Shown here one piece after another: positions 39,670 through 48,753 of a stretch of 64,000 bases of DNA. The notes beneath the pieces were generated by a model. It saw only the letters and a program-made list of their open reading frames with translations. It was not told the DNA's origin and ran no database searches. This DNA comes from DASUCS01 sp041166385 (GTDB taxonomy: Bacteria; Actinomycetota; Acidimicrobiia; Acidimicrobiales; JACDCH01), in contig JBEEFW010000077.1 in NCBI GenBank assembly GCA_041166385.1, positions 17,220 to 81,219 of the forward strand, given 5' to 3'. Position numbers and translations under genes: made by a program. The stretch's first letter is position 1. Each line of letters starts with the position of its first letter.

Positions 39670-42625
39670 CGTCGCCACCTGGCGGGATGTAGGGCGTGCC
39701 GCGCGCGTCCGCATACAAGATCGCATTGAGGGTGGCTTCGTCCACGCGGTCGTACGTGGAGAAGTCCATGGCCTGCGACTCTTGCGCGCCGGCGGATGAC
39801 AGGGTGTTGAGGCCGAACGGTATGTCCGGTCGGATGGCGGTGAACGGCCCAGTGTCGGGGACCTCGTCCAGGCGGGCGCGGAACGCCAGGTGCATCGGAG
39901 TCGCCAACCGGTCGTACAACGAGATCGGCTCGACGTTGAAGATCGTCTCGATCGTGCGGAGCAGCGCAGGGAGTGATCCCCACTGGTGGTTGACGCCCGG
40001 TTGCGACCACGGGCCGCTGACCTGTAGGTAGTCCCGCAGGTACGAGACGTGGTCCCCGGCCGCTTGCGTGTCGTCCTCCGTCTGCATCACGACCGTCGAC
40101 TCCCAAAACGGGCTCTTGGACAGCGCCTCCACGATCAGGCCGACGGCGTAGTCGTTGTCCGCGACCATAGACGCCGGCGTCGGACTGCCCGGGTTGGTGC
40201 CGAGCGTGTGGTTCACCGGCAGGCTCATGTAGATGAAGTTCGGCATCACGTCTTCACCGCTGTCGTGCATCACTTGCGTCCAGTGTGCGAGGTTGAACTC
40301 CGGCGGCAGCGTCCGCCCTTCGCAGTTCGCGTTGTCACTCGTCGTCTGCACGTTGTCCGAGTTGCCGGTGATGAACTGCGCTGCACGGCACGTGTCGAAG
40401 TAGCCGATGTCGCCGTCCTTCCAATGCGGCGCCTTGTACGCGCTCATGTCGCCCGACTCTCGCGCGGTCGACTCGCCGTAGATGGCCATCGTCAACGGAC
40501 TTCCCGGCGTGTCCGCCGGGCCTGGAGGCACCGCTCCCGCACGCTTGAATGCCTCGAAGATGTAGCCGCCCTCCGGATCTTGTAACTCGTCCTCGGCGGC
40601 GCCGATCGCCGCGCCGGTCTCGCCCGGCAAGCGCGGCCGCAGCTGATCGCCGCCGCCCCGGTTGCCGCGAAGACCCTGGTCGTACTCCACGCCCCACGTC
40701 TTCTCGTTGTGGTCGGTCGCAACCGCGCCCGACGTCCACGAGTGGCCGGTGACCGACACCTCGCCGTCCGAGAAGAAGCGGTCGCCCGTGCTGTACCGGC
40801 CGGCCAGCGCGTGGTGGTTCGGCGTGACCGGTTCGCCATAGAGGAGGAAGCTGGGATCGGCATCGAAGCCGTCTGACGGCGAGAGGTCGCCGAAGTACTG
40901 ATCGAACGTCTTGTTCTCGGTGACGATGTAGACGACGTGATGGATCGGTGATCGGGTCAATTCATCCGTGGGTCCCGCAGCGCTCGGCCGCGGTGTCATC
41001 GTCGCGACCATCGCCGCTCCTACGACCACGGCGAGAGCGCCGAGCCGACGACGCCTCGAGCGCATCGTCGCCGCGGCCACGAGGAGCAAGCCGCCAACGA
41101 TCAACCAGTCCGACTCGCCTCCAGTACGGGCGAGTGGGGCTCGTTGCTTGGGGTACACCCCTGAGCCGCCGGGAAGGAACGCTGCCGCGGGGCACAGCAC
41201 CTCCGACACACGAATGCCCGGAGGCGGCTTGCACCCGTCGACGGTCTGTTCATCGAGTCGATCGTTGACGCGCACGTCGTCGGTCCATGCGTCGTGCTTT
41301 GCGGCATCGACGGGAAGATCGATCACGCTCAACGACCCCTTGATCGGATCGCCATTGCCACCGACACTGAGGTTCACGCCGGAGAGTTGCCCGCTGCCCT
41401 TCGCATTGGCGACCCACAACCGGTAGTCGTCGGCGGCGCCCGTGACGAGCAGCGCCGACGGGTACCACCCCGTGGGGATGTACTCCGGTGTGCCCGCGAA
41501 GCGCGCGCCGGACTCACCGTCGAGGATCTCGATGGCGTTCAGGCCGGCCAGCGCGACGAACAGTGTCGAACCGTCGGGCGAGAGCGCCAGGGCATTCGGG
41601 TGGGCGCCGACGGGCACGCCGCTCAAGGGTCGTACGGATTCAGTCGCCTTCACGACTGGCGTGCTGCTGCCGCCGACGTCGACGACCGAGATCGAGTCGT
41701 CGTTCGAGTTGGCGACGAACAACGTCTCACGGTCGGCGCTGAGCTGCAGCGCCGTGGGGTGATGACCGACGGTGACAAACGACGTCTCGACCGCGTTGGC
41801 GGGATCGGACACGTCGACGACCGACACCGTGCCTCCTTTCATCGCGCCGCGGCCGCTTTCATCGGCCCAGTTCGCCACGTACAGCCGTTGGCGAATCGGA
41901 TCGAGCGCGAGCGCAAACGCGTCGAGCCCCACCGGCACACGGCGGAGCACCTTGGGCGACAAGCCGCTCTTGTCGATGACCGTCACGCGTCCGCATGCGA
42001 CCTGTCCGGACGGGCACGCGGTGGTGTCAGTGGTCCCCGTCGCCTCGCTCAAGGTCCCCGAGACGTAGAGGAGGTCGCCATCGAGCAGCGTCTGGCCGGG
42101 ATAGCTCGTGACCCGAACACCGTTGACCGCATCCGCACCCGGAGTCGCGGCGAGCACGTCGCCGCCGACGGCGTCGACGGCAGCATCCGATGGGAACGGG
42201 ACGGCCTCGGTGAACGTGACCGGCGCGGCCACTCCCCCGGTGAGCAGGAACTTGAACAGCCGGTCCGCATTGCCGCCGGCCGCGAAGACGTGCCCGTCAC
42301 TCGCCGCAGCCACGCCGATGAACAGGTTTCCCGTCGGCGTCATCGTGTTCGTCAACGTGGTGGTGTCGATGACGTTCAGTGACTGAAAGCCGCCGCTGTT
42401 CGAGCTCACGAGCACGTGGGCTTCGTCCGGAGTCGCCGCGAGTCCGAGCGGGAGTTTGGAGACGGGGATCTGCGTGCCCGCCGGGGTGATGGCCCAGCCG
42501 GCGGGTGTCGACGCGGGGTCCACCGGCGGGGCCGGCTCGGCGGCCATCGCAGGCGCGGTGCCGCACAACACGGCGATTCCCAGTACGAGCGCGGCCGACA
42601 TGCCGCGCCATCCCCTCAGTCGCAT
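39659..42625 (-). CDS. Secreted YVTN-propeller/phosphoesterase fusion with internal sorting-type signal
   Basis: The 988-residue protein begins with a signal peptide (RGWRGMSAALVLGIAVLCGT..., start ATG 42625), then repeated YVTN-like beta-propeller blades (LYVANWAD, LFVANSNDD, LFVALAGLN). At about residue 496 it contains LARTGG, a hydrophobic stretch and RSRRRR, the layout of an LPxTG sorting signal, then a second hydrophobic stretch (LGALAVVVGAAMVATM) and a phosphoesterase domain beginning HVVYIVTENKTFDQYFG. The last domain resembles the alkaline phosphatase/phospholipase C-like family. It would be extracellular or membrane-attached. The substrate is unknown. Confidence 0.78.
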   Translation of the reverse strand: MRLRGWRGMSAALVLGIAVLCGTAPAMAAEPAPPVDPASTPAGWAITPAGTQIPVSKLPLGLAATPDEAHVLVSSNSGGFQSLNVIDTTTLTNTMTPTGNLFIGVAAASDGHVFAAGGNADRLFKFLLTGGVAAPVTFTEAVPFPSDAAVDAVGGDVLAATPGADAVNGVRVTSYPGQTLLDGDLLYVSGTLSEATGTTDTTACPSGQVACGRVTVIDKSGLSPKVLRRVPVGLDAFALALDPIRQRLYVANWADESGRGAMKGGTVSVVDVSDPANAVETSFVTVGHHPTALQLSADRETLFVANSNDDSISVVDVGGSSTPVVKATESVRPLSGVPVGAHPNALALSPDGSTLFVALAGLNAIEILDGESGARFAGTPEYIPTGWYPSALLVTGAADDYRLWVANAKGSGQLSGVNLSVGGNGDPIKGSLSVIDLPVDAAKHDAWTDDVRVNDRLDEQTVDGCKPPPGIRVSEVLCPAAAFLPGGSGVYPKQRAPLARTGGESDWLIVGGLLLVAAATMRSRRRRLGALAVVVGAAMVATMTPRPSAAGPTDELTRSPIHHVVYIVTENKTFDQYFGDLSPSDGFDADPSFLLYGEPVTPNHHALAGRYSTGDRFFSDGEVSVTGHSWTSGAVATDHNEKTWGVEYDQGLRGNRGGGDQLRPRLPGETGAAIGAAEDELQDPEGGYIFEAFKRAGAVPPGPADTPGSPLTMAIYGESTARESGDMSAYKAPHWKDGDIGYFDTCRAAQFITGNSDNVQTTSDNANCEGRTLPPEFNLAHWTQVMHDSGEDVMPNFIYMSLPVNHTLGTNPGSPTPASMVADNDYAVGLIVEALSKSPFWESTVVMQTEDDTQAAGDHVSYLRDYLQVSGPWSQPGVNHQWGSLPALLRTIETIFNVEPISLYDRLATPMHLAFRARLDEVPDTGPFTAIRPDIPFGLNTLSSAGAQESQAMDFSTYDRVDEATLNAILYADARGTPYIPPGGDVSD

Positions 42626-42665
42626 CGCCAACCCCCCAGCTGCGTGCCTGCGTGCTTGAGTGACC

Positions 42666-43343
42666 CTACGCCTTGCGCCGACCCGCCTTGGTCTCTGCCT
42701 CGTCGAGCAGCTTCTGCAGCTCGCCGTGCAGTTGCTCGGTGAGCTCCTTCACGGCGCGACGAGAGGTGCCGCCGCTCGCACGCGGCGCCGGCGGCTCGAG
42801 CGGCTGACCGACGACGAGGACGAGCTTCGTTGGATGGATCATCTTCGACCCCTTCGGCATCGCCGCCTCGGAGCCGCCGATACCGACGGGCACGATCGGC
42901 ACGCCCGTCTTGGCTGCGACATACGCGGTGCCGTCGAACAGCTCTTGCACCGTCGGGCCTGACTGGCGTGTGCCCTCGGGAAACATGACGAGTGGCTGAC
43001 CCGACTCGATGACGGCGATCGAGGTGCGTAGCGCTTCGCGGTCGGCCGCCCCGCGGTGCACCGGAAACGCGCCGAGCGCGTGGAAGAACGGGTTGAGGAT
43101 CGTGAACTTGAAGATCGAGTCCTTGCCCATGTAGCGCATGCGCCGCGTGGTGACCAGGGAGACCAGCGCGAAGTCGATGTTCGACCGGTGCACCGGAGCG
43201 AGGATGAACGGACGATCGCGCGGGATGTTCGAGCGGCCGATCACCTTGATGCGCCCGAACGCTTTCGCCACGCCGAGGATGAGCGCGCGGACGAATCGAT
43301 ACAGCGCGACCTCCCACCAGCGCTGGCGTTCACCGATGGCCAT
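42666..43343 (-). CDS. plsC: 1-acyl-sn-glycerol-3-phosphate acyltransferase
   Basis: The 225-residue protein has the PlsC motifs HRSNID (H-x4-D catalytic pair) and FPEGTRQ, plus the upstream PVHRSN and a later PVGIGG strand. It acylates lysophosphatidic acid at the membrane; a short hydrophobic helix lies near the N-terminus (ALYRFVRALILGVAK). It overlaps the cmk gene by 14 bp at the downstream end of the housekeeping operon. A basic Lys/Arg C-terminus (EAETKAGRRKA) may help membrane binding. Confidence 0.9.
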   Translation of the reverse strand: MAIGERQRWWEVALYRFVRALILGVAKAFGRIKVIGRSNIPRDRPFILAPVHRSNIDFALVSLVTTRRMRYMGKDSIFKFTILNPFFHALGAFPVHRGAADREALRTSIAVIESGQPLVMFPEGTRQSGPTVQELFDGTAYVAAKTGVPIVPVGIGGSEAAMPKGSKMIHPTKLVLVVGQPLEPPAPRASGGTSRRAVKELTEQLHGELQKLLDEAETKAGRRKA

Positions 43344-43971
43344 CGAGCCTCGTCAGTACTTCGTCGACGACCTCGTCGATCGTGCGGTCGGTGGTGTCGA
43401 CCAGCACAGCATCGGCGGCCGCGGCCAGCGGGCTGTGGTCGCGTCCCTGGTCGAGCGCGTCGCGCCGGGCCAGGTCGGCGGCGACCGTCTCGTAGTCGAG
43501 CTCGGTCACCTCGAGGGCGCGTCGCTGTGCTCGTGCCTCGGCGGCGGCCGTCAAGTACACCTTCAGAGCCGCATCTGGGAACACGACCGTGCCGATGTCG
43601 CGACCCTCGATCACGCCGCCCCCGTGCGCGGTGGCCCACTCGCGTTGGCGTCGCCGCAGCTCGTCCCGTACGCCGGGGTTGGCCGCCACGATGCTGACGG
43701 CCCGGGTCACCTCAGGGCCACGGATCTCGACTGTCGCGTCGACGCCATCGACCGAGACGTGTTCGAGCGTGACCTCGAGCGCGAGATCGCGCGTGAGGGC
43801 GGCGACCTTGTCGTCGTCGTCGGGATCGATGTTCCGCCGTAACGCCGCGAACGCCACGGCCCGATACATCGCGCCAGTGTCGAGGTACGACAGCTGCAAG
43901 CGCTCGGCCAACCGGCGCGACACCGTCGACTTGCCGGAGCCCGCGGGCCCGTCGATGGCGATCACGAGCAT
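43330..43971 (-). CDS. cmk: Cytidylate kinase
   Basis: The 213-residue kinase has the P-loop GPAGSGKS (8-15), the CMP-binding YLDTGAMYRA segment, RGPEVTRAVS, and GRDIGTVVFPDA. It phosphorylates CMP/dCMP. In actinobacteria cmk lies between rluB/scpB and der; here it is separated from scpB by the aromatic genes aroH, tyrA and aroA. It lies 9 bp downstream of aroA and overlaps plsC by 14 bp. Confidence 0.96.
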   Translation of the reverse strand: MLVIAIDGPAGSGKSTVSRRLAERLQLSYLDTGAMYRAVAFAALRRNIDPDDDDKVAALTRDLALEVTLEHVSVDGVDATVEIRGPEVTRAVSIVAANPGVRDELRRRQREWATAHGGGVIEGRDIGTVVFPDAALKVYLTAAAEARAQRRALEVTELDYETVAADLARRDALDQGRDHSPLAAAADAVLVDTTDRTIDEVVDEVLTRLDGHR

Positions 43972-43980
43972 GGCCCGACG

Positions 43981-45177
43981 CTACCGAAGCTGGTCGAGGG
44001 CGTCGAAGTAGCTAGGGAACGTCTTGGCGACGCACTGCGGGTCTTCGATCTCGATACCCCGCACGCGTAGCCCGATGAGCGCAAAGGCCATCGCCATGCG
44101 ATGGTCGTCGTAGGTGCGGATCCGCGCTGGTCGCACTGCGCCTGGGGTGATCGTGAGCCCGTCGTCGTGCTCCACCGCTTCGATGCCGCAGCGCCGCAAT
44201 TCGGTGATGAGGTCGCCGATGCGGTCGCTCTCCTTCTTGCGAATGAACCCCACGCCGGTGATCGTCGTGGGCGAGTCGGCGAACACCGCGACCGCCGCCA
44301 GGGTGGGCACCATGTCGGAGAGATCGCGCAAATCGACGTCGACGCCGCGGATCGTCCCGGTGCCCCGCACGGTCGTGCGGCCGGCCTCACGGTCGACCGC
44401 CGCACCCATCGACTCGAACACGTCGACGACGCGGAGGTCGCCCTGCAGCGATGACGTGCCGAGGCCCTCGACGGTCACCCGTCCACCACCGAGCACCGCC
44501 GCCGCGAAGAAGTACGACGCCGCCGACGCGTCCGGCTCGATCGCATACGTGCGTGCGGTGCTGAATGCCTGCATCACCGCGCGCGTCATGTCCACATACG
44601 GCTGCGACACAAGCGCAGTCGTGACGTCGACGTCGAAGCCGGCCAGGAGAAGCCCCGACACGAACTGGCTCGACACATCTCCCGACACGGATACAGGCCC
44701 ACCACCTACGCCGGTGGTCTCGATGACGACGGGCAGGCAGCCGGGCTCCCCCAGCTCCTCGACCCGGATCCCGAGCGCTCGCAACGCGTCCAAGGTCGGT
44801 CGCATCGGGCGGCGACGCATCGGTGGGGCGGCATCGATCTCGAACCGTCCGTACCCCGTCGCCGCGAGTGGGGTGATGAAACGAGCCGTGGTGCCGGAAA
44901 GCCGCACATCGAGCAGCGCCTCGGTGGCCGGGATCACACCGCCGCGACCGTGGACCGTGATACGCGCTCCGTCCACCTCGATGTCGATGCCGAGCGCCCG
45001 GATGCAGTCGACCATCGCCTCGGTGTCGTCGGCCCACAACGCTCCCTCGAGCACGCTCGTGCCGTCGGCCCGGGCGGCACAAACGAGTGCTCGGTTGGTG
45101 ACGCTCTTCGAGCCCGGAACGACGACAGTGGCATCGGGCGGTCGAGCGAGGGGCTCGACGGTCAGTGCGTCGGTCAT
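43981..45177 (-). CDS. aroA: 3-phosphoshikimate 1-carboxyvinyltransferase (EPSP synthase)
   Basis: The 398-residue enzyme adds the enolpyruvyl group from PEP to shikimate 3-phosphate. It has PGSKSVTNRAL (22-32), the SGTTARFI segment in the first domain, RRRPMRPTLDALRALG, DVSSQFVSGLL, and the C-terminal RKKESDRIGDL and DDHRMAMAFAL motifs. ATG 45177 gives the usual length; a longer frame to 45396 overlaps tyrA. It overlaps tyrA by 4 bp in an aroH-tyrA-aroA cluster. Confidence 0.95.
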   Translation of the reverse strand: MTDALTVEPLARPPDATVVVPGSKSVTNRALVCAARADGTSVLEGALWADDTEAMVDCIRALGIDIEVDGARITVHGRGGVIPATEALLDVRLSGTTARFITPLAATGYGRFEIDAAPPMRRRPMRPTLDALRALGIRVEELGEPGCLPVVIETTGVGGGPVSVSGDVSSQFVSGLLLAGFDVDVTTALVSQPYVDMTRAVMQAFSTARTYAIEPDASAASYFFAAAVLGGGRVTVEGLGTSSLQGDLRVVDVFESMGAAVDREAGRTTVRGTGTIRGVDVDLRDLSDMVPTLAAVAVFADSPTTITGVGFIRKKESDRIGDLITELRRCGIEAVEHDDGLTITPGAVRPARIRTYDDHRMAMAFALIGLRVRGIEIEDPQCVAKTFPSYFDALDQLR

Positions 45178-46235
45178 TCGAGGGTTCGGACCGCCGGCCG
45201 GTAGCCACGCGCAATGAGTCCACCGTGGAACCGCTCCATGCGATCGACAGGTACGAGCAGGATGAGCACGCCTCTGTCGCCTTCGCTGGAGTGCGCGATC
45301 TCGAGGTCGGCGATGCTCACGTCGAGTTCCGCCGCCAACGTCGTGACGTCCGCGAGGACTCCGGCCCGGTCGGGCACCGGGACACGGACCTCGCACAGCT
45401 CCTCGAGGTGCGTGATCCGTGACGGGAGGTTGCGCCGCGCGACATGGGCTCGTTCGAGCACGTTGAGGAGTCCCTCACGGTCGGCCTTGTCGACGATGTC
45501 GCGCATGTCGGTGAGCCCCGAGATGAGCCGGTCGAGCATCTCGACGATCGCGGTGCGGTTCTCCGCGCAGATGTCGGGCCAGATGCCGGGATGCCCGGCG
45601 GCGATCCGGGTCATGTCGCGGAATCCGCCAGCCGCCAATCGCAACAGCGCGCGGTGTTCGTCGGCCCGCTCGTCGGCAAGGTGCATGAGCGTGGCCGCGG
45701 TGAGATGAGGAACGTGGGACACGACCGCGACGAGCGTGTCGTGGCGCTCGGGCGAAAGCGCGACGACGTCGGCCCCGAACGACGTGACGGTGGAGCGAAT
45801 CGTGGCGAAGGCTTCGTCGTCGGTCCTCGCTGTCGGCGTCAGCACCCAGACGGCGCCTTCGAACACGTCAGCGTCGGCGCCTTCGATGCCGTCCTGCTCG
45901 GACCCGGCCATCGGATGTCCGCCGACAAACCGCGGATCGTCGACGGCTTCGAGCACCGATCCCTTCACACTGCCGACATCGGTCACGTACCCCTTGGTGG
46001 CATCGAGCGCTTGGCGGGCCGCCGCAGGAATCGACTGCACCGGCACCGCCACGAACGTGATCGAGGCGGCGGGGTCGATGCCGACCTCGTGCAATGCACC
46101 GAGCTCAAGCGCCCGTTCGGCGCGCGCTGGATCGGCGTCGGTGCCGGTGACGTGCCAGCCCAGCCCGCGGAGCGCGAGGCCGATCGATCCTCCGATGAGG
46201 CCGGTGCCGATGATGTTGGCGCGCTGCTCAGCCAT
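45174..46235 (-). CDS. tyrA: Prephenate dehydrogenase with ACT domain
   Basis: The 353-residue protein has an N-terminal NAD-binding Rossmann motif (IIGTGLIGGSIG, 8-19), the GGHPMAGSEQDGIEGA prephenate-binding loop, SHVPHLTA, and an ACT domain at the C-terminus (about 285-353; VPDRAGVLADVTTLAA). It makes 4-hydroxyphenylpyruvate for tyrosine; the ACT part could bind an amino acid as feedback regulator. It overlaps aroA by 4 bp and is 3 bp after aroH. Confidence 0.92.
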   Translation of the reverse strand: MAEQRANIIGTGLIGGSIGLALRGLGWHVTGTDADPARAERALELGALHEVGIDPAASITFVAVPVQSIPAAARQALDATKGYVTDVGSVKGSVLEAVDDPRFVGGHPMAGSEQDGIEGADADVFEGAVWVLTPTARTDDEAFATIRSTVTSFGADVVALSPERHDTLVAVVSHVPHLTAATLMHLADERADEHRALLRLAAGGFRDMTRIAAGHPGIWPDICAENRTAIVEMLDRLISGLTDMRDIVDKADREGLLNVLERAHVARRNLPSRITHLEELCEVRVPVPDRAGVLADVTTLAAELDVSIADLEIAHSSEGDRGVLILLVPVDRMERFHGGLIARGYRPAVRTLE

Positions 46236-46238
46236 CCG

Positions 46239-46607
46239 TTACTCGGGCAGGTCGTCGCGCAGGCCTCTCGCGCCTTCGAGGTAGACGTGATGCAGCTCGG
46301 GACGGGTGCGTTCGGTGTTCAGGTGCACGAGCACGCGGATGCACATCGGTGTCGCACCCTCGATGTCGAGCTCACGTGCACAGATGAGCGGCACATCGCC
46401 CAGGCCGAACTTGCGCGCCGCGGTCGCGGGGAAGATCGAGTGGATGTCGTCGGTCGCGGTGAACACGATGCTGATGAGGTCGTCGTGATCGATCGTGTTG
46501 CGCTCGAACAACTCGGTGAGGAGCCCCAGCATCCGTTCGGTGATGTGGTCTGGCTCGTCGACGTCGATCGTGGTCGCGCCGCGAAGTGCTCGAACCACGG
46601 GAGGCAT
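46239..46607 (-). CDS. aroH: Chorismate mutase, AroH type
   Basis: The 122-residue protein is the monofunctional trimeric AroH-type mutase: VRALRGATTIDVDEPDHI, then DLISIVFTATDDI and the RVLVHLNTER segment that carries active-site arginines. It converts chorismate to prephenate, the substrate of the next gene product. ATG 46607 gives the family length; an in-frame extension upstream lies in rluB. Gene order fits a phenylalanine/tyrosine operon. Confidence 0.92.
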   Translation of the reverse strand: MPPVVRALRGATTIDVDEPDHITERMLGLLTELFERNTIDHDDLISIVFTATDDIHSIFPATAARKFGLGDVPLICARELDIEGATPMCIRVLVHLNTERTRPELHHVYLEGARGLRDDLPE

Positions 46608-46609
46608 CG

Positions 46610-47344
46610 TCAAAGAGTACCGGGTGCGGTCTCGCTGCCCGCGGCCCGTTCCAGGGCTCTGACCTCGTCGATCGCCAGCAAACGCCACTCCCCCGGTGCC
46701 AGCGAACGGTCGGCCAGCGGGCCGATGCGCGTGCGTACCAGCCGAATCACCGGATGGCCCACGGCGTCACACATCCGCCGCACTTGCCGCTTGCGGCCTT
46801 CGTGGATCGTGATGCGCACCAGGGTGCGCTCGACGAGCGTGACCTTTGCCGGCGCGGTGAGACCGTCGTCGAGCTCCACGCCCTCGCGCAGCCTCCGCAG
46901 CTCGCCGCGCGTCGGGCTGCCCTCGACCTCGACGAGGTACTCCTTCTCGACGCCGAACTTCGGGTGCGCCAGCCGCTGCGCGAGATCGCCGTCGTTCGTG
47001 AGCAACAGCAACCCTTCGGTGTCCTGATCGAGCCGGCCGATCGGGAACACGCGCGGCTCGGGGGGTACGAGCTCGGTGACGATCGGACGACCGTGCGTGT
47101 CTGCCGCGGTCGTGACCACGCCGGCCGGCTTGTTCAGCAGGTAGTAGACGAGCCCCGGTTGGGTGCCGATGCGCACGCCGTCGACGTCGATGTGGTCGGT
47201 CTCGGCGCTGGCTTTGTCGCCGAGGGTCGCGACTCGGCCGTTGATCGTGACCGAACCGGCCTCGATCAGCTCCTCGCAGTGCCTCCGGCTACCGAGCCCT
47301 GCGCGGGCCAGGATCTTCTGAAGCCGTTCAGTCTCCGGGGACAT
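46610..47344 (-). CDS. rluB: Pseudouridine synthase, RsuA/RluB family
   Basis: The 244-residue enzyme has an N-terminal S4 domain (LQKILARAGLGSRRHCEELIEAGSV) and the catalytic GRLDQDTEGLLLLTNDG loop with the nucleophile Asp, and the ending RKRQVRRMCDAVGHPVIRL. It pseudouridylates 23S rRNA. It lies next to scpB as in most actinobacteria and firmicutes. ATG 47344 is used and overlaps scpB by 17 bp. Individual target cannot be told apart from RsuA by sequence alone. Confidence 0.92.
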   Translation of the reverse strand: MSPETERLQKILARAGLGSRRHCEELIEAGSVTINGRVATLGDKASAETDHIDVDGVRIGTQPGLVYYLLNKPAGVVTTAADTHGRPIVTELVPPEPRVFPIGRLDQDTEGLLLLTNDGDLAQRLAHPKFGVEKEYLVEVEGSPTRGELRRLREGVELDDGLTAPAKVTLVERTLVRITIHEGRKRQVRRMCDAVGHPVIRLVRTRIGPLADRSLAPGEWRLLAIDEVRALERAAGSETAPGTL

Positions 47345-47909
47345 CAAGAGAATCTGGCAGCAATCCCTGCTCCAGCGCCTCGACGATCTCCGCGCCGGGC
47401 ACGAACTGTCCGAGCGGAGGCAGGTCGTCCAGCGAGTCGAGCCCCAATCGCTCGAGGAACAGCGTCGACGTGCCGTACATGATCGCGAGTCCGGGCCCGG
47501 GATCGCGCGAGGTCTCTTCGATGAGGCCGCGATGCTGCAGAGTGCGCATGACGGCGTCAACGTCGACGCCTCTGATCGCCGATACCTGACCGCGACTCAC
47601 CGGCTGCTTGTAGGCCACGATCGCCAGCGTCTCCAGCGCGGCGGCCGACAGACGGGCCGACTGCCCGTCGAGCACGAACCGCTCGACGTAGGCGGCAAGG
47701 TCGGGATGGCTCTGGAACCGGTAACCGCCTGCGATGCGTACGAGCACGAACCCGCGGTCGTCGGCTTCGTAGGCCTCAGCCAGCTCCGAGCAGAGCTCGT
47801 CGACGCGGGCGCCCGGCAACTCGAGGAGCTGTGCGAGCAGATGCGTCTCCACCGGTTGCTCGGCGACCATGAGGATGGCCTCGATGGCGCGCTTGTTGTC
47901 ATCCGTCAT
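47328..47909 (-). CDS. scpB: Segregation and condensation protein B
   Basis: The 193-residue protein has two winged-helix domains: AIEAILMVAEQPVETHLLAQLL at the N-terminus and the typical LETLAIVAYKQPVSRGQVSAIRGVDVD in the middle. It forms a dimer that binds ScpA and the SMC complex for chromosome compaction. It overlaps scpA by 11 bp and rluB by 17 bp, in the conserved order scpA-scpB-rluB. Confidence 0.95.
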   Translation of the reverse strand: MTDDNKRAIEAILMVAEQPVETHLLAQLLELPGARVDELCSELAEAYEADDRGFVLVRIAGGYRFQSHPDLAAYVERFVLDGQSARLSAAALETLAIVAYKQPVSRGQVSAIRGVDVDAVMRTLQHRGLIEETSRDPGPGLAIMYGTSTLFLERLGLDSLDDLPPLGQFVPGAEIVEALEQGLLPDSLDVPGD

Positions 47910-48696
47910 AGCTGTCCATGGTGGCCATGGCTCGCATCCAACCGCCTTCTTCGGCGGTGTCGAGCTCGCCGCCGATCCATGTGATGGTGATGTCGCCGAA
48001 GCTCGTGAGCTGGTCGAGGTCGATTAAACCTTGCTTGTACAACTCGAGGACCGCGAGGAAGCGCACGACGATCTCGAGCCGTTCGACCAGCGAGCCTGTG
48101 AGCTCGCGGAACGTCATGCGGCCGGTGCGAGGCAGTTCGTCGAGCAGCTCCTCGACGGCGTCAGTGACGCTCGCGCGGATCGGGGCGACGTGATCGAGGT
48201 CGACGCGCGGTAGTGGCTTGGGTGTGAGGGCTCGGATGAACGCGGCGCGCACGTCTTCCGCGGTGACGCCGTCGAGAAGGTCGGGCGCGAGCTCGAGGAA
48301 CCGATCTTCGAGCCCCGCGGTGCGCGGGTACGAGCGCCCGGCGGCGGCGGACAGCCGGCTGAGAGCCGTGGCCGCGTCTTTGAACGTCTTGCACTCGAGG
48401 AGGCGAACGAGCAGCAGCTCGCGCTCCTCCCAGAGTGCGAGTTCGTCGTCGAGATCGACGTCGTCGTCACCGGGCAGGAGCCGCTTCGACTTGAGCTCGA
48501 GCAGCGTGGCCGCGATGAGGAGGAACTCGGTGGCGACGTCGAGATCGAAGACCTCGAGCTTCTCCAGCTCGACGAGATAGGCGTCGACGATGCGAGACAG
48601 GCTCACCTCGTAGAGGTCGACCTGCTCTCGGAGGATCAGGTGCAGGAGCAGGTCGAACGGGCCCTCGAAGACCTCGGTCGACACCTCGTACGCCAC
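47899..48696 (-). CDS. scpA: Segregation and condensation protein A
   Basis: The 265-residue kleisin has the N-terminal FEGPFDLLLHLILREQVDLYEV motif and the helical ATLLELKSKRLLP segment; the C-terminal winged helix ends in FGDITITWIGG. It bridges the SMC head and neck. GTG 48696 (MAYEVSTEVFEG) fits family starts better than TTG 48705. It is divergent from trpS with a gap of about 57 bp. Confidence 0.94.
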   Translation of the reverse strand: MAYEVSTEVFEGPFDLLLHLILREQVDLYEVSLSRIVDAYLVELEKLEVFDLDVATEFLLIAATLLELKSKRLLPGDDDVDLDDELALWEERELLLVRLLECKTFKDAATALSRLSAAAGRSYPRTAGLEDRFLELAPDLLDGVTAEDVRAAFIRALTPKPLPRVDLDHVAPIRASVTDAVEELLDELPRTGRMTFRELTGSLVERLEIVVRFLAVLELYKQGLIDLDQLTSFGDITITWIGGELDTAEEGGWMRAMATMDSYDG

Positions 48697-48753
48697 GACT
48701 GGCAAGGCTAACGGCGCTGGCCGAGATGCTCGTGCACCCTAGAGTCGAGCGCC

